A DNA stretch of 64,000 bases from Clostridiales bacterium (lineage in GTDB: Bacteria > Bacillota > Clostridia > Oscillospirales > Acutalibacteraceae), in the NCBI GenBank assembly GCA_019422525.1, contig JAHZDE010000001.1:124001-188000 (forward strand), given 5' to 3'. Under the pieces are notes generated by a model. That model did not search any database. It was not told the DNA's origin and worked only from the letters and a program-made list of their open reading frames with translations. Below are positions 32,225-41,296 of the stretch, piece after piece; the first letter of the stretch is position 1; each line of letters starts with the position of its first letter. The position numbers were made by a program, and so were the translations under genes.

Positions 32225-32878
32225 TTAGAGCAAAGCAGTGCGAAGAAATTGCAAAATTTTTTTTTCACGCCGGCTTACCTGTACCTGTGTCATTCCCAAT
32301 TGCCTGGCAGTTTCCGTTTGGGTTTTATGGGCATAATAGCGGGCCTGTATCAACATCCTGTCTTTCTCCTCCAATTTTTCCAACATTTGTTCAAGGGCCA
32401 GTTTTTCCGATAGCGATTCTTCCGGTGCCTCTACAGGAATTTCTCTTTGGCTTTCCTCATGTTCCTCATCACAGGTTAAAGAAAGGGCAGGCTGCCCCGC
32501 CTCCAGTGCTAAAGCGGCCTCTTCCGGTTCTACCTTCAAAATAGTAGCCAGCTCACCAATAGTTGGGGAACGTCCCTGTGCCGCTGCAAATACATCGCTT
32601 TCTTGCCGTGCTTTTATGGAAAGTTCCCGAAGGCCCCGGGCCACTTTTACAGTGCTGCTTTTTCGGAAAAGACCCCGTATTTCGCCGAGAATCACCGGGA
32701 CAGCATAGGTGGAAAATTTAAGGCCACGGCTTTCATCAAATCGATCAGCTGCTTGAATTAGACCGATACAGCCTGCCTGAAACAGGTCGTCATAATCGAT
32801 TCCTCGGCCTCGGAAGCGATTGGCGCAGGCATGTACTAATCCGGTATTGGCAGAAATAAATTCCTGACGGTCATTCAT
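32225..32878 (-). CDS. sigF: Forespore sigma factor F
   Basis: 217 residues, sigma-70 family without region 1. Region 2 reads DLFQAGCIGLIQAADRFDESRGLKFSTYA-like (core DLxQxGxxGL and FSTYA), and region 4 contains TARQLGMTQVQVSRREKKIL. SigF drives early forespore genes after asymmetric division. It is held by SpoIIAB and released by SpoIIAA, both encoded just upstream in the classical order, with an 8-base overlap with spoIIAB. This operon is the best evidence that the organism sporulates. Confidence 0.96.
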   Translation of the reverse strand: MNDRQEFISANTGLVHACANRFRGRGIDYDDLFQAGCIGLIQAADRFDESRGLKFSTYAVPVILGEIRGLFRKSSTVKVARGLRELSIKARQESDVFAAAQGRSPTIGELATILKVEPEEAALALEAGQPALSLTCDEEHEESQREIPVEAPEESLSEKLALEQMLEKLEEKDRMLIQARYYAHKTQTETARQLGMTQVQVSRREKKILQFLRTALL

Positions 32879-33314
32879 GAGAACGAGCCCTACGCAGAAG
32901 ATTTTTTTCCAAAGTGACGGCGGTGCCTTTGCCTACTTTTGAGCGCACGCTTACTTTATCACAAAAACTCTGCATGACCGCAAATCCAAGGCCAGCCCGT
33001 TCCTCTCCGCCTGTGGTAAATAGTGGTTCCATTGCTTTTTCCACATCTTCAATGCCAACGCCTTTGTCGCGAATTTTTACGGAGATTTTGCCGGTTTCAT
33101 AAAGCTTTGCAGTTATGTATACCATCCCTAATGATTCCCGATATCCATGGACAATGGCGTTGGTAACCGCTTCGGAAACGGCGGTTTTCAAGTCGGCCAA
33201 TTGGTCGATGGTAGGGTCCAATTGGGAGGCAAATGCTGCCACAACAGCCCGGGCAAAGCTTTCGTTGGCAGAGACGCTGAGAAAAGAAACTGACATTTCA
33301 TTCATGGCTTTCAT
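32871..33314 (-). CDS. spoIIAB: Anti-sigma F factor and serine kinase
   Basis: 147 residues, GHKL-type ATPase. N-box EAVTNAIVHG, G1 box DKGVGI and the GLGFAVM lid are all present. It binds and inhibits SigF and phosphorylates SpoIIAA. ATG 33314 has AAAGGGGGG six bases upstream; the gene overlaps spoIIAA by 17 bases and sigF by 8, typical translational coupling of the spoIIA operon. Confidence 0.96.
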   Translation of the reverse strand: MKAMNEMSVSFLSVSANESFARAVVAAFASQLDPTIDQLADLKTAVSEAVTNAIVHGYRESLGMVYITAKLYETGKISVKIRDKGVGIEDVEKAMEPLFTTGGEERAGLGFAVMQSFCDKVSVRSKVGKGTAVTLEKNLLRRARSHE

Positions 33315-33636
33315 GATTTTCCCCCCTTTCAATACTTACCAGCCGTGTCAGACCAGAAAGTTCTACCAGTTTTTCCACCTGTGGACATAAACCTGTTAAA
33401 ATAATATGCCCGTGCCACATCTGCAGCAGCCGGTACCGTCCTAAAATTAGCCCTACTCCGGAGCTGTCCATAAAGGGAACCTCTGTAAAGTCAAGGCACA
33501 GACGCAGAGGCTTTACTTTTTGTGCTGCACTATCTATTTCTTCCCGAACCATTCTGGCTGTGTGATGGTCGATTTCTCCAATAATACGGGCAGTCAGAAT
33601 TTCTTCTCGCAGCAGGAGCCGGACTCCCATCTTCAA
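33298..33636 (-). CDS. spoIIAA: Anti-anti-sigma F factor
   Basis: 112 residues, STAS domain. GEIDHHTA and the phosphorylation site FMDSSGVGLILGRY are nearly identical in pattern to B. subtilis SpoIIAA. Dephosphorylated by SpoIIE, it frees SigF from SpoIIAB. It starts at TTG 33636 (AAAGG five bases upstream) or the ATG two codons later. First gene of the spoIIA operon. Confidence 0.95.
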   Translation of the reverse strand: MKMGVRLLLREEILTARIIGEIDHHTARMVREEIDSAAQKVKPLRLCLDFTEVPFMDSSGVGLILGRYRLLQMWHGHIILTGLCPQVEKLVELSGLTRLVSIERGENHESHE

Positions 33637-33759
33637 TCACGCCTTTCTCAAAGAATAACGGATTCCACAGTTACCTGACAGAACCAAGGCAGTGCAGATT
33701 TCGCGTTTATGTATACCATACCGGAGAAAGCCCGCAAAATTACGGGAAACAGGAAGAAT

Positions 33760-33798
33760 AGAAAAAGAAAATTCCCCTTTCCACAGGGAAAGGGGAAT
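33760..33798 (-). terminator. Terminator of the CPA2 antiporter gene
   Basis: ATTCCCCTTTCC / GGAAAGGGGAAT (33771-33782 with 33787-33798). On minus it is followed by TTTCTTTTTC. Confidence 0.9.
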
Positions 33799-33819
33799 CA
33801 GTGAAAAGTATGATCAATA

Positions 33820-35112
33820 TCAGGAACGTGCTCCGGCAGGAACTTCATCTGCAGGGCTGTTGGTAGCGATATTGTAATTCTTGACCAAGTCGGACTCTTC
33901 AATCTTCTGGTCAGAGCCATTATCATGACCATCAGAGTGCTTATTGGAGAAAGCAAACTTCAGCAGGATGGGAGCAATAACGGTAGTAAACACAACCGTC
34001 AGAATCACAGGTCCCATAAAGTTATCGGACATCAAACCAAGGGCAGCGCCTTTGGTAGCTACAATCAGGGCAACTTCACCACGGGACACCATGCCAACGC
34101 CTACCTGAACCGATTCGCGGTTGGTGAAGCGGCAGATTTTGGCTCCCAAACCGCATCCAACAATTTTGGAAAGGACAGCGACGACAACCAGCAACACAGA
34201 GAAGATAATAATATGTGGAGTCATCTCAGGCATGGTCATTTGCAGACCAATACTGGCAAAGAATACGGGGGAAATCAATGTATAGGAGAGGGTTTCAAAG
34301 CGGGATGCAATATAAGGTGCACGCTCAGTATTGGAAATAATCAGACCAGCGATAAAGGCACCGGTAATATCTGCCACGCCAAAGAACTCTTCAGCACAAT
34401 AGGCCAGCAGCAGGCAGAATACAAAGGCCAGAATCACGAAACGGCGCATATCTTTGTGGTAGTGATTTTGCAGTTTGCGGAAGAACAGGAAGAACAGGAA
34501 ACCTGCAACTGCGGCAAAAACAAAGAATGCAACAATCTTGAGCAATACAATGGCAATGTGAACACTGGGATCAGCCATGCTGGTGATAACTGTCAGAGCA
34601 ATAATACCCAGAATATCATCGATAATAGCAGCACCCAAAATTGCATTGCCAGCGCGGGTATTCAGTTTCCCCATCTCTTTCAGGGTTTCTACTGTAATAC
34701 TCACAGAAGTAGCCGTCAGAATAACGCCGATAAACATATTCTGCAGGAAGATGCTGGCAGTAGCACCCTGAGACAAGTCTGGCCCGTTAAAGAGATAAGC
34801 CAGTAAGAAGCCGCCGCCCAACGGCACCAATACGCCGATGAGAGCAATGATAAAGGAAGCCGTGCCAGTCTTCTTCAGCTCTTTCATATCCGTTTCCATA
34901 CCGGCAGTAAACATCAGCACGATTACGCCGATTTCGGAAATCTTGGTAATGAAATCTTTATCGCTGAGAACATTCAGCACAGCCGGGCCCAAAATAACGC
35001 CTGCCAAAAGGGCACCTACGACCTGGGGCATTTTAAAACTCCGGGTCAGCAGGCCAAGAACTTTTGTGCACAGCAGAATGAGGGCCAAATCCAACAAAAA
35101 GTTGTAAGTCAT
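33820..35112 (-). CDS. CPA2-family cation/proton antiporter
   Basis: 430 residues, 12-13 membrane helices. The start PQVVGALLAGVILGP and the paired aspartates in AAIIDDILG mark the CPA2 family (KefB/NapA-like) of electrogenic Na+/H+ or K+/H+ antiporters. There is no C-terminal RCK domain, only a polar tail of about 40 residues, so it is a minimal antiporter. AAAGGGCG precedes the ATG. Single-gene unit with its own promoter and terminator. Confidence 0.92.
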   Translation of the reverse strand: MTYNFLLDLALILLCTKVLGLLTRSFKMPQVVGALLAGVILGPAVLNVLSDKDFITKISEIGVIVLMFTAGMETDMKELKKTGTASFIIALIGVLVPLGGGFLLAYLFNGPDLSQGATASIFLQNMFIGVILTATSVSITVETLKEMGKLNTRAGNAILGAAIIDDILGIIALTVITSMADPSVHIAIVLLKIVAFFVFAAVAGFLFFLFFRKLQNHYHKDMRRFVILAFVFCLLLAYCAEEFFGVADITGAFIAGLIISNTERAPYIASRFETLSYTLISPVFFASIGLQMTMPEMTPHIIIFSVLLVVVAVLSKIVGCGLGAKICRFTNRESVQVGVGMVSRGEVALIVATKGAALGLMSDNFMGPVILTVVFTTVIAPILLKFAFSNKHSDGHDNGSDQKIEESDLVKNYNIATNSPADEVPAGARS

Positions 35113-35159
35113 ACCTATTCGCCCTTTCTTTCTTTCCTATATAGAATTTTTACAGAGCC

Positions 35160-35189
35160 ATTTTAGCACAGTGGCCGGCATTTGTGCAA
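35160..35189 (-). promoter_or_regulatory. Promoter of the CPA2 antiporter gene
   Basis: On minus: TTGCAC (35184-35189), 18-base spacer, TAAAAT (35160-35165). Confidence 0.6.
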
Positions 35190-35342
35190 GTGCGGTTTTT
35201 CCGAATTTTGTGATTGTTTTCACAAACTTTTCGGTAAAATGCGACAAGATTGTTCAGTAAGAGTTTGCAATTTCGCCTTAATTTTCCAGTATTTTTGGTA
35301 GATTTGCATATGCGATTGGAAGCGATTGGGGCGCGTATATGG

Positions 35343-35385
35343 AAAAAGAAGAAGCGCCGCCAGATAAAACCTGACGGCGCTTCTT
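35343..35385 (-). terminator. Terminator of fucO
   Basis: AAGAAGCGCCG / CGGCGCTTCTT (35349-35359 with 35375-35385). On minus it is followed by CTTTTTCC. Confidence 0.9.
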
Positions 35386-35395
35386 ACACCGAAAA

Positions 35396-36544
35396 TTACA
35401 TCATAGAACGGTACAGTGCTTCCACATCTTCCAGAGTGGGGTCTTTGGGGTTGCCGGGGGTGCAGGCGTCAGCCATAGCGGACTCTGCCAGGAAGTGAAT
35501 ATCTTCGTCTTTTACGCCAACTTCGCTGACCTTCTGGGGGATTCCCACATCCATGCCCAGCTGACGAACAGCCTGTACAGCAGCCTTGCGATATTCTTCC
35601 TGGGTCATATTGTCAACGCCCTCTACGCCCATAGCCCGGGCAATCTCGCGGTATTTCTCACCAGTTGCCTCGGCGTTGTATTCCAACACGGTGGGCAAAA
35701 TGGTGGCACAAGCTACACCGTGAGGGGTGTCATACAAAGCGCTCAGGGGGTGCGCCATGGAGTGAACAATGCCCAAACCTACATTGGAGAAGCCCATGCC
35801 GGCGATATACTGCGCAACAGCCATATCTTCACGGCCGTCGATATCGCCGGAAACGGACTTGCGCAGGGAACGGGCAATGATTTCAATAGCCTTCAGATGC
35901 AGCATATCGGTGAGTTCCCAGGCGCCCTTGGTGATGTAGCCTTCAATGGCGTGGGTCAGAGCATCCATACCGGTAGCAGCGCACAGCCCCTTGGGCATAG
36001 AAGCGGACATCTCGGGGTCAACAATTGCCACAACAGGGATGTCGTGGGGGTCAACACACACGAACTTGCGGCGCTTCTCCACATCGGTAATCACATAGTT
36101 GATGGTGACCTCCGCAGCGGTGCCAGAGGTGGTGGAAATGGCGATAATGGGCAGGCAGGGCTTCTTGGTATCGGCCACGCCTTCCAGAGAACGAACGTCA
36201 GCAAACTCGGGATTGGTCATGATGATACCGATTGCCTTACTGGTATCAATCACACTGCCGCCGCCTACAGCCACCAAGCAGTCGGCTTCTTCTTTCTTGC
36301 AGATTTCTACGCCGGTCTGCACATTTTCGATAGTGGGGTTAGCCTTAATATCATCATAGACAGCATAGGGGATCCCGGCATCGTCCATTACCTTCATGAC
36401 CTTTGTGGCCACATTGAATTTTACCAAATCCTTATCGGTAACCAACAATACTTTCTTCAGGCCGCGGGCTTTGACTTCTGTAGCAACATTGGAAATCGCG
36501 CCTTTGCCAAAATAAGAAGTTTCATTTAGAATCATTCTTGCCAT
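35396..36544 (-). CDS. fucO: Iron-containing alcohol dehydrogenase, lactaldehyde reductase type
   Basis: 382 residues, same length as E. coli FucO and strongly similar along its length from memory (MILNET start, NNPEFADVRSLEG-like segment, TTSGTAAEVTINYVITD region, FVCVDPHDIP). The iron ligands are all present: D194, H198, H261 and H275. It reduces lactaldehyde to 1,2-propanediol with NADH, or acts on related short diols. No fucose or rhamnose genes are adjacent, so its substrate in this organism is uncertain. A possible promoter TTGTCG-16-TATAGA and a small hairpin (CCGGAA/TTCCGG type) lie upstream of the start. Confidence 0.9.
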   Translation of the reverse strand: MARMILNETSYFGKGAISNVATEVKARGLKKVLLVTDKDLVKFNVATKVMKVMDDAGIPYAVYDDIKANPTIENVQTGVEICKKEEADCLVAVGGGSVIDTSKAIGIIMTNPEFADVRSLEGVADTKKPCLPIIAISTTSGTAAEVTINYVITDVEKRRKFVCVDPHDIPVVAIVDPEMSASMPKGLCAATGMDALTHAIEGYITKGAWELTDMLHLKAIEIIARSLRKSVSGDIDGREDMAVAQYIAGMGFSNVGLGIVHSMAHPLSALYDTPHGVACATILPTVLEYNAEATGEKYREIARAMGVEGVDNMTQEEYRKAAVQAVRQLGMDVGIPQKVSEVGVKDEDIHFLAESAMADACTPGNPKDPTLEDVEALYRSMM

Positions 36545-36693
36545 GACACAACAGCTCCTTTATAAAACATTGCCGGAAACTTGTGTTCCGGAGTTAGATA
36601 ACTGTCTATATTGTACCACGTTTTTCCGACAAAGAATAGAATTATTCTGCTGTATTTTGTTACGATTTTCATATTCTGCAGGATTTTGAAATG

Positions 36694-37182
36694 TTAACCC
36701 GCCGATTCTTCCTGCCAGCCTTTACAGACATCCACCCATTTTTGAGCCTGTGACAGAGTTTCAAGCTCAGCACAGCTCAGTTCAATGGCGGAGTTGGCAC
36801 TGCCGCAGGCGGGAAATACCGTTTCAAACCGACGCAGGGATTCATCCAGATACACTCTGACTCCTTCTGAGTTAGCAAAGGGGCATACACCTCCTACACC
36901 GTGCCCGGTAAGGGGCTCCACCTCTTCACAAGCCAGCATTTTGGCCTTGAACCCAAAGGTATCCCGAAACTTTCGATTGTCAATTTTTCCGTCTCCTGCG
37001 GCTACCAATAACAGACACCCGTCTTCCGGTGTTTTGAAAGAGAGAGTCTTGGCAATACGGGCAGGCTGGGTATTCAGCGCCTGTGCTGCCAACTCTACAG
37101 TAGCGCTGGAAACAGGAAATTCCATCACATCTTTTTCCCGCCCGCGTTCTTTCATATAACGGCGAACCGCTTCAATGGACAT
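36694..37182 (-). CDS. YbaK/EbsC-family aminoacyl-tRNA editing protein
   Basis: 162 residues, a stand-alone YbaK domain. It shows AARIAKTLSFK-like (PARIAKTLSF), the lysine/GDGKIDNRKF segment and GGVCPFA, all typical. Family members deacylate mischarged tRNAs (for example Cys-tRNAPro) in the cytoplasm. AAGGTG precedes the ATG, and the gene begins three bases after the ABC-F stop codon, so the two are co-transcribed; both act around translation. Confidence 0.9.
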   Translation of the reverse strand: MSIEAVRRYMKERGREKDVMEFPVSSATVELAAQALNTQPARIAKTLSFKTPEDGCLLLVAAGDGKIDNRKFRDTFGFKAKMLACEEVEPLTGHGVGGVCPFANSEGVRVYLDESLRRFETVFPACGSANSAIELSCAELETLSQAQKWVDVCKGWQEESAG

Positions 37183-37185
37183 TGT

Positions 37186-38781
37186 TTACACCTTGCCTCT
37201 CATTTCCAAATATTCATCAAAGGTGGTCATACGATCAAACACGCCGCTTTCCGGCTGGATTTCAATAATCCGATTGGCAACGGTCTGGGCAAATTCATGG
37301 TCATGAGTGGCAAAGAGCACGATACCCTTAAAGTCAATCAGGCCGTTATTCACTGCTGTAATGGATTCCAAATCCAGATGGTTGGTGGGTTGGTCCAGGA
37401 GCAGCACGTTGCTGCCGAACATCATCATGCGGGACAACATACAGCGCACTTTCTCACCACCGGAAAGCACGTTGACAGGCTTGTATACATCATCACCGGA
37501 GAAAAGCATCTTGCCCAAAAATCCCCGGAGATAGGTTTCTGTGGTATCCTTGGAATACTGCTCCAGCCACTTGATAATGGATTCCTCATGGCCGTTGAAA
37601 TATTCGGAATTATCCTGGGGGAAATAGGACTGGCTGGTGGAAACGCCCCATTTGAAAGAACCGGCATCCGGCTTCATTTCTTCCATAAGGATTTTAAACA
37701 GGGTGGGTACGGCGAATTCGTTGTCCGCTACAAAAGCAATTTTATCCCCTTTGTTCACCCGGAAGGAGACATTATCCAGCACCTTCACGCCGTCCACGGT
37801 TTTGGTTAAGCCCTCTACCGTCAAAATTTCCTTACCGGGCTCCCGGTCCATGGTAAATCCCACATAGGGATACCGGCGGGAAGAGGCAGGCATTTCTTCC
37901 ACTGTAATTTTATCCAGCAGCTTTTTACGGGAAGTAGCCTGACGGGATTTGGATTTATTGGCAGAAAAGCGCTGAATAAAGTTTTGCAGTTCTTTGATTT
38001 TTTCTTCTGCTTTGCGGTTCTGGTCGCGCATCATCCGCTGCATGAGCTGGCTGGATTCATACCAGAAATCGTAGTTGCCCACATACATTTTAATTTTGGT
38101 ATAATCGATATCCACAATATGGGTGCAAACGTTGTTGAGGAAATACCGGTCGTGGGACACCACGATAATAATGCCCTCATAATCCATCAGGAAGCCTTCC
38201 AGCCAGGTGATGGAATGAATGTCCAAACCGTTGGTAGGCTCGTCCAGCAGGATAATATCCGGCTGACCAAAAAGAGCCCGGGCCAGCAGTACTTTCACCT
38301 TTTCACTCTGGGTCAGGGTGCTCATCAGGTTATACAGCATGGCGTTGTCCAGACCCAGTCCCTGCAACAGTTTTCCGGCTTCTGTTTCGGCCTCCCAGCC
38401 GTTAAGCTCCGCAAATTCGGCTTCCAGTTCTGCCGCGCGGTTTCCGTCCTCTTCCGAAAAATCCTCTTTTGCATACAGGGCATCCTTTTCCTTGAGCACC
38501 TGATACAGACGGGGATTGCCCTGTAAAATGGTTTCAAAAACCGTAAATTCTTCATAGGCAAAGTGATCCTGTTTCAAAACCGACATGCGGCTTTGGGCAT
38601 CAATCACCACTTCACCCTTGGTGGGTTCCAGTTCTCCAGAGAGAATTTTTAAAAAAGTAGATTTTCCTGCTCCATTGGCGCCAATCACACCATAGCAGTT
38701 GCCGGGCTGAAACAACAGGTTTACATGAGAAAACAGGTTCTGGCCATTAAAGCTCAGCCCCAAATCAGAAACGGTAATCAT
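37186..38781 (-). CDS. ABC-F ATPase (YkpA/YbiT-like)
   Basis: 531 residues: two ABC ATPase domains with no membrane part. Walker A 1 is GANGAGKST and Walker B 1 ends LLDEPTNGLD. The linker (about 240-300) is rich in Arg/Lys, as in ribosome-binding ABC-F proteins. The first signature is atypical (LTQSEK) and the second canonical (LSGGEK); Walker A 2 is replaced by ADNEFAVPT, a known feature of the YbiT/YkpA subgroup. ABC-F proteins act on the ribosomal E site; some give antibiotic resistance, but this subgroup is housekeeping. Confidence 0.92.
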   Translation of the reverse strand: MITVSDLGLSFNGQNLFSHVNLLFQPGNCYGVIGANGAGKSTFLKILSGELEPTKGEVVIDAQSRMSVLKQDHFAYEEFTVFETILQGNPRLYQVLKEKDALYAKEDFSEEDGNRAAELEAEFAELNGWEAETEAGKLLQGLGLDNAMLYNLMSTLTQSEKVKVLLARALFGQPDIILLDEPTNGLDIHSITWLEGFLMDYEGIIIVVSHDRYFLNNVCTHIVDIDYTKIKMYVGNYDFWYESSQLMQRMMRDQNRKAEEKIKELQNFIQRFSANKSKSRQATSRKKLLDKITVEEMPASSRRYPYVGFTMDREPGKEILTVEGLTKTVDGVKVLDNVSFRVNKGDKIAFVADNEFAVPTLFKILMEEMKPDAGSFKWGVSTSQSYFPQDNSEYFNGHEESIIKWLEQYSKDTTETYLRGFLGKMLFSGDDVYKPVNVLSGGEKVRCMLSRMMMFGSNVLLLDQPTNHLDLESITAVNNGLIDFKGIVLFATHDHEFAQTVANRIIEIQPESGVFDRMTTFDEYLEMRGKV

Positions 38782-38840
38782 CTATTCTATAGCCTCCAAA
38801 AAATCAAATTCACAGCATCACAATTCGGCGCTTGCCCCTG

Positions 38841-38869
38841 ATTATATCATGTTTTTCCCAGTGGGACAA
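38841..38869 (-). promoter_or_regulatory. Promoter of the abcF-ybaK operon
   Basis: On minus: TTGTCC (38864-38869), 17-base spacer, TATAAT (38841-38846). Confidence 0.78.
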
Positions 38870-38955
38870 ATCGCTTTCGGTTTTCCAGCACTTTTCCTGA
38901 AAAGAATGTGTTTTTCTCTTGGTTGTCGTGCTTTCTGTCCCGGCTTTTAAAGAAA

Positions 38956-38984
38956 TTCACACATTTTTTCATGATGCATATTCT
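38956..38984 (+). promoter_or_regulatory. Candidate promoter of the GH25-spoVAE unit
   Basis: TTCACA, 17-base spacer, TATTCT, about 47 bases before the lysozyme start. A sporulation sigma could be used instead; no clear SigG/SigF box was recognised. Confidence 0.5.
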
Positions 38985-39030
38985 GTAAGTACGGGGATAT
39001 GATTCTTCTATAAAAGGGAGTGGTATAGGG

Positions 39031-40095
39031 ATGAGTGTTAATGATAAGGGTGTAGATGTCAGCGTTTTTAATTCTCAGGTAGATTTTTCCAGGGCAAAAC
39101 AGGATGGTGTGCGCTTTGCCATTGTCCGGGCAGGATTCGGCAACACGGTGGAGCAGGAGGACAAGCTGTTTCGGAATCATATGGATGCGGCATTGCGGGC
39201 TAAAATTGATGTGGGAGCCTATTGGTTTTCCTATGCCAGAAGCGCCGAGGAAGCAAGGACAGAAGCGCAGGTCTTTTTGTCTTTGATGAAGCTTTATAAA
39301 GGGAGGGTCACGTATCCCCTGTATTGTGACTATGAGTACGCCAGTATTGAATACGCCGAAAAGTTCGGGATTGAGCCGGATAAAAAGCTGATAACGGATA
39401 TTATTGTGGCGTTTTGTGAAGAGGTGGAAAAGGCAGGCTGGTATGCCGGATATTATACCAATCTGGACTTTATCAGGAACCGGCTGGATATGGAGCGGCT
39501 GAAGCCTTATGACTTATGGCTGGCAGATTATAACGGCGGCCCGGACTATCATTGCGGTATGCAGCAAATTACTGACTGCGGCGTGGTAGAAGGAATTGTT
39601 GGAAATACGGATATTGACATTGCGTATAAAGATTATCCGGCTATTATCCGGCAAAAAGGTCTCAACGGTTTTTTGCCGGAAAGCCCAAAGCCGCCTATAC
39701 CTGATGACCGGGGAACCTGTATCCTGAACGGTGTGCCCGTTCGAAAATCCGCCGATACCGCCGCCGAGATTTTGGGATATGCCAACCGGGGAGATTCTCT
39801 GATTTTGCTGGCAGACGACGGCTGGGGATGGTCAAAGGTACGTTTGAGCCGAAATGGTCTGACAGGTTGGATGATAAATGAAGCGATGGAAGCTAAGGGG
39901 CGCAGTTCATTTAAAACAGCGCTCTGTGAGGGAAACGATGTGAATATCCGAAAAACGCCTTCCCTTTCCGGGAAAGTCATTGGAACGCTGAACAAGGGGG
40001 ATAAATTTCCAGTTGTCAGCCTGAACCCTGGAAACTGGATTGATACCGGATATGGGTTTGTCTACTATGACAGAAGTTATATTATCATCCGGTAA
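39031..40095 (+). CDS. GH25 muramidase with C-terminal SH3-like repeats
   Basis: 354 residues. Residues 1-205 are a glycoside hydrolase 25 domain: KGVDVSVFN (catalytic Asp near 9), VGAYWFSYA, PLYCDYEY, GYYTN and WLADYNG. Two SH3b-like wall-binding repeats follow (about 225-290 and 295-354, each with a VRKS/NIRKTPS start). It cleaves the glycan backbone of peptidoglycan. There is no signal peptide, as in phage endolysins, so export or release must be by holin, lysis or mother-cell breakdown. GGGAGTGG lies before the ATG. It is 66 bases ahead of spoVAE, hinting at a sporulation or germination role, but no phage genes surround it. Confidence 0.9.
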   Translation: MSVNDKGVDVSVFNSQVDFSRAKQDGVRFAIVRAGFGNTVEQEDKLFRNHMDAALRAKIDVGAYWFSYARSAEEARTEAQVFLSLMKLYKGRVTYPLYCDYEYASIEYAEKFGIEPDKKLITDIIVAFCEEVEKAGWYAGYYTNLDFIRNRLDMERLKPYDLWLADYNGGPDYHCGMQQITDCGVVEGIVGNTDIDIAYKDYPAIIRQKGLNGFLPESPKPPIPDDRGTCILNGVPVRKSADTAAEILGYANRGDSLILLADDGWGWSKVRLSRNGLTGWMINEAMEAKGRSSFKTALCEGNDVNIRKTPSLSGKVIGTLNKGDKFPVVSLNPGNWIDTGYGFVYYDRSYIIIR

Positions 40096-40161
40096 AACCA
40101 GAGAGGGTGGTATATTTCAGCAGAAAAAGGGAAATAAATAGGGTGTAAAAAACGGAAAAGG

Positions 40162-40527
40162 ATGATGGCAGTGGAATATCTCAAAGCCTTTTTGGTAGGT
40201 GGCGCGCTATGTTTGATTGGCCAGCTTTTGATTGATAAAACCAGACTGACTCCAGCAAGAATTCTGGTAGGATATGTGACGGCTGGGGTGATTTTAACCG
40301 CCGTGGGATTATACGAACCGCTGGTACAATGGGCGGGGGCAGGTGCATTGACCCCACTAAGCGGATTTGGATATACACTGGCCAAAGGAGCAGAAGAAGC
40401 CGTTATGAATCAGGGGTTTCTTGGGGCATTTACAGGGGGCGCGGCAGCCTGTGCAGGAGGGGTTGCAGCTGCGGTGTTTTTTGCCCTGTTAGCGGCACTT
40501 CTGTTTAAGTCCAAAGATAAATCATAA
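40162..40527 (+). CDS. spoVAE: Stage V sporulation protein AE (SpoVAEb type)
   Basis: 121 residues (118 if GTG 40171 is used; ribosome-binding spacing allows either). FLVGGALCLIGQLLID, LTPARILV, GLYEPLVQWAGAGA-like sequence and the LLFKSK end match SpoVAEb, an inner-membrane part of the SpoVA channel that takes dipicolinic acid into the forespore and releases it at germination. The usual partners spoVAC and spoVAD are not adjacent, so this is a solitary copy placed behind a lysozyme gene. It ends before a strong terminator. Confidence 0.9.
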   Translation: MMAVEYLKAFLVGGALCLIGQLLIDKTRLTPARILVGYVTAGVILTAVGLYEPLVQWAGAGALTPLSGFGYTLAKGAEEAVMNQGFLGAFTGGAAACAGGVAAAVFFALLAALLFKSKDKS

Positions 40528-40538
40528 AATACAGAAAC

Positions 40539-40577
40539 AAAAGGGCCTTTTCGGTGATTGCCGAAGGGGCCCTTTTT
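40539..40577 (+). terminator. Terminator after spoVAE
   Basis: A long GC stem (AAAAGGGCC...CGG / CCG...GGCCCTTTTT) with T-run. Confidence 0.92.
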
Positions 40578-40701
40578 CAATTTGTCTTTTATATGACTGT
40601 GTTTAAATTTTGAAAGCTGTGTAACTGCTCCTGATTTTGTCCAAAAAAGTTTTCCGAAATAGAAGAAAAAGCCGGAAGTGTGCCATTTGTATCGGTTTTG
40701 C

Positions 40702-40730
40702 TTTTCATTCGTTTCGGGGTATGGTATAAT
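40702..40730 (+). promoter_or_regulatory. Promoter of the ruvCAB operon
   Basis: TTTTCA, 17-base spacer ending TGG (extended -10), TATAAT, about 43 bases before ruvC. No LexA box was seen. Confidence 0.72.
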
Positions 40731-40772
40731 AAAACGAATTATCGGATTTCTTATGACGAAGGGAGCGGTTTT

Positions 40773-41276
40773 GTGATTATTCTGGGTCTGGACCCCGGAT
40801 ATGCCATTGTGGGTTATGGGGTCGTGCAGGCGCAAAACAGCCGCTACCGTTCCTTGGAGCACGGCGCCATCGTTACGAAAGCGGGGGAACCTTTTGAGCG
40901 GCGGCTGGAAATCATCTATGACGCGCTTTCCTCCGTGCTGCAAAAGTGGAAACCGGAATCCATGGCGCTGGAAAAGCTCTATTTCAGTAATAACAAGACC
41001 ACGGCCATTGGCGTGGCAGAGGCCCGAGGGGTGATTCTGCTGGCAGCGAAAAAGGCTGGGGTTCCAGTGTTTGAATATACCCCTATGCAGGTAAAAATGG
41101 CGGTCACCGGCTATGGCGGAGCCAAAAAGCCGCAGGTGATGGAAATGACCCGCCGGCTGCTGTGTTTACAGGAGGTTCCAAAGCCCGATGATACTGCCGA
41201 TGCATTGGCTATGGCCATTTGTCATGGACAGGCCGCCGGCTCTGCTTTGCGCAGAAGCCTGCTTCGGCGAGGGTGA
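40773..41276 (+). CDS. ruvC: Holliday junction resolvase RuvC
   Basis: 167 residues from GTG 40773 (GGGAG seven bases upstream; the longer frame covers the promoter and is rejected). The acidic catalytic residues lie in GLDPG, ALEKLYF and KPDDTADAL. RuvC cuts Holliday junctions processed by RuvAB, whose genes follow in order ruvC-ruvA-ruvB. Confidence 0.97.
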   Translation: MIILGLDPGYAIVGYGVVQAQNSRYRSLEHGAIVTKAGEPFERRLEIIYDALSSVLQKWKPESMALEKLYFSNNKTTAIGVAEARGVILLAAKKAGVPVFEYTPMQVKMAVTGYGGAKKPQVMEMTRRLLCLQEVPKPDDTADALAMAICHGQAAGSALRRSLLRRG

Positions 41277-41296
41277 CAGAACAGGGAGGTACCATT

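Noticed and set aside
39031..40095. A phage endolysin from a resident prophage
   Set aside because: No holin or other phage genes surround it; neighbours are spoVAE, an ABC-F gene and ruvCAB.
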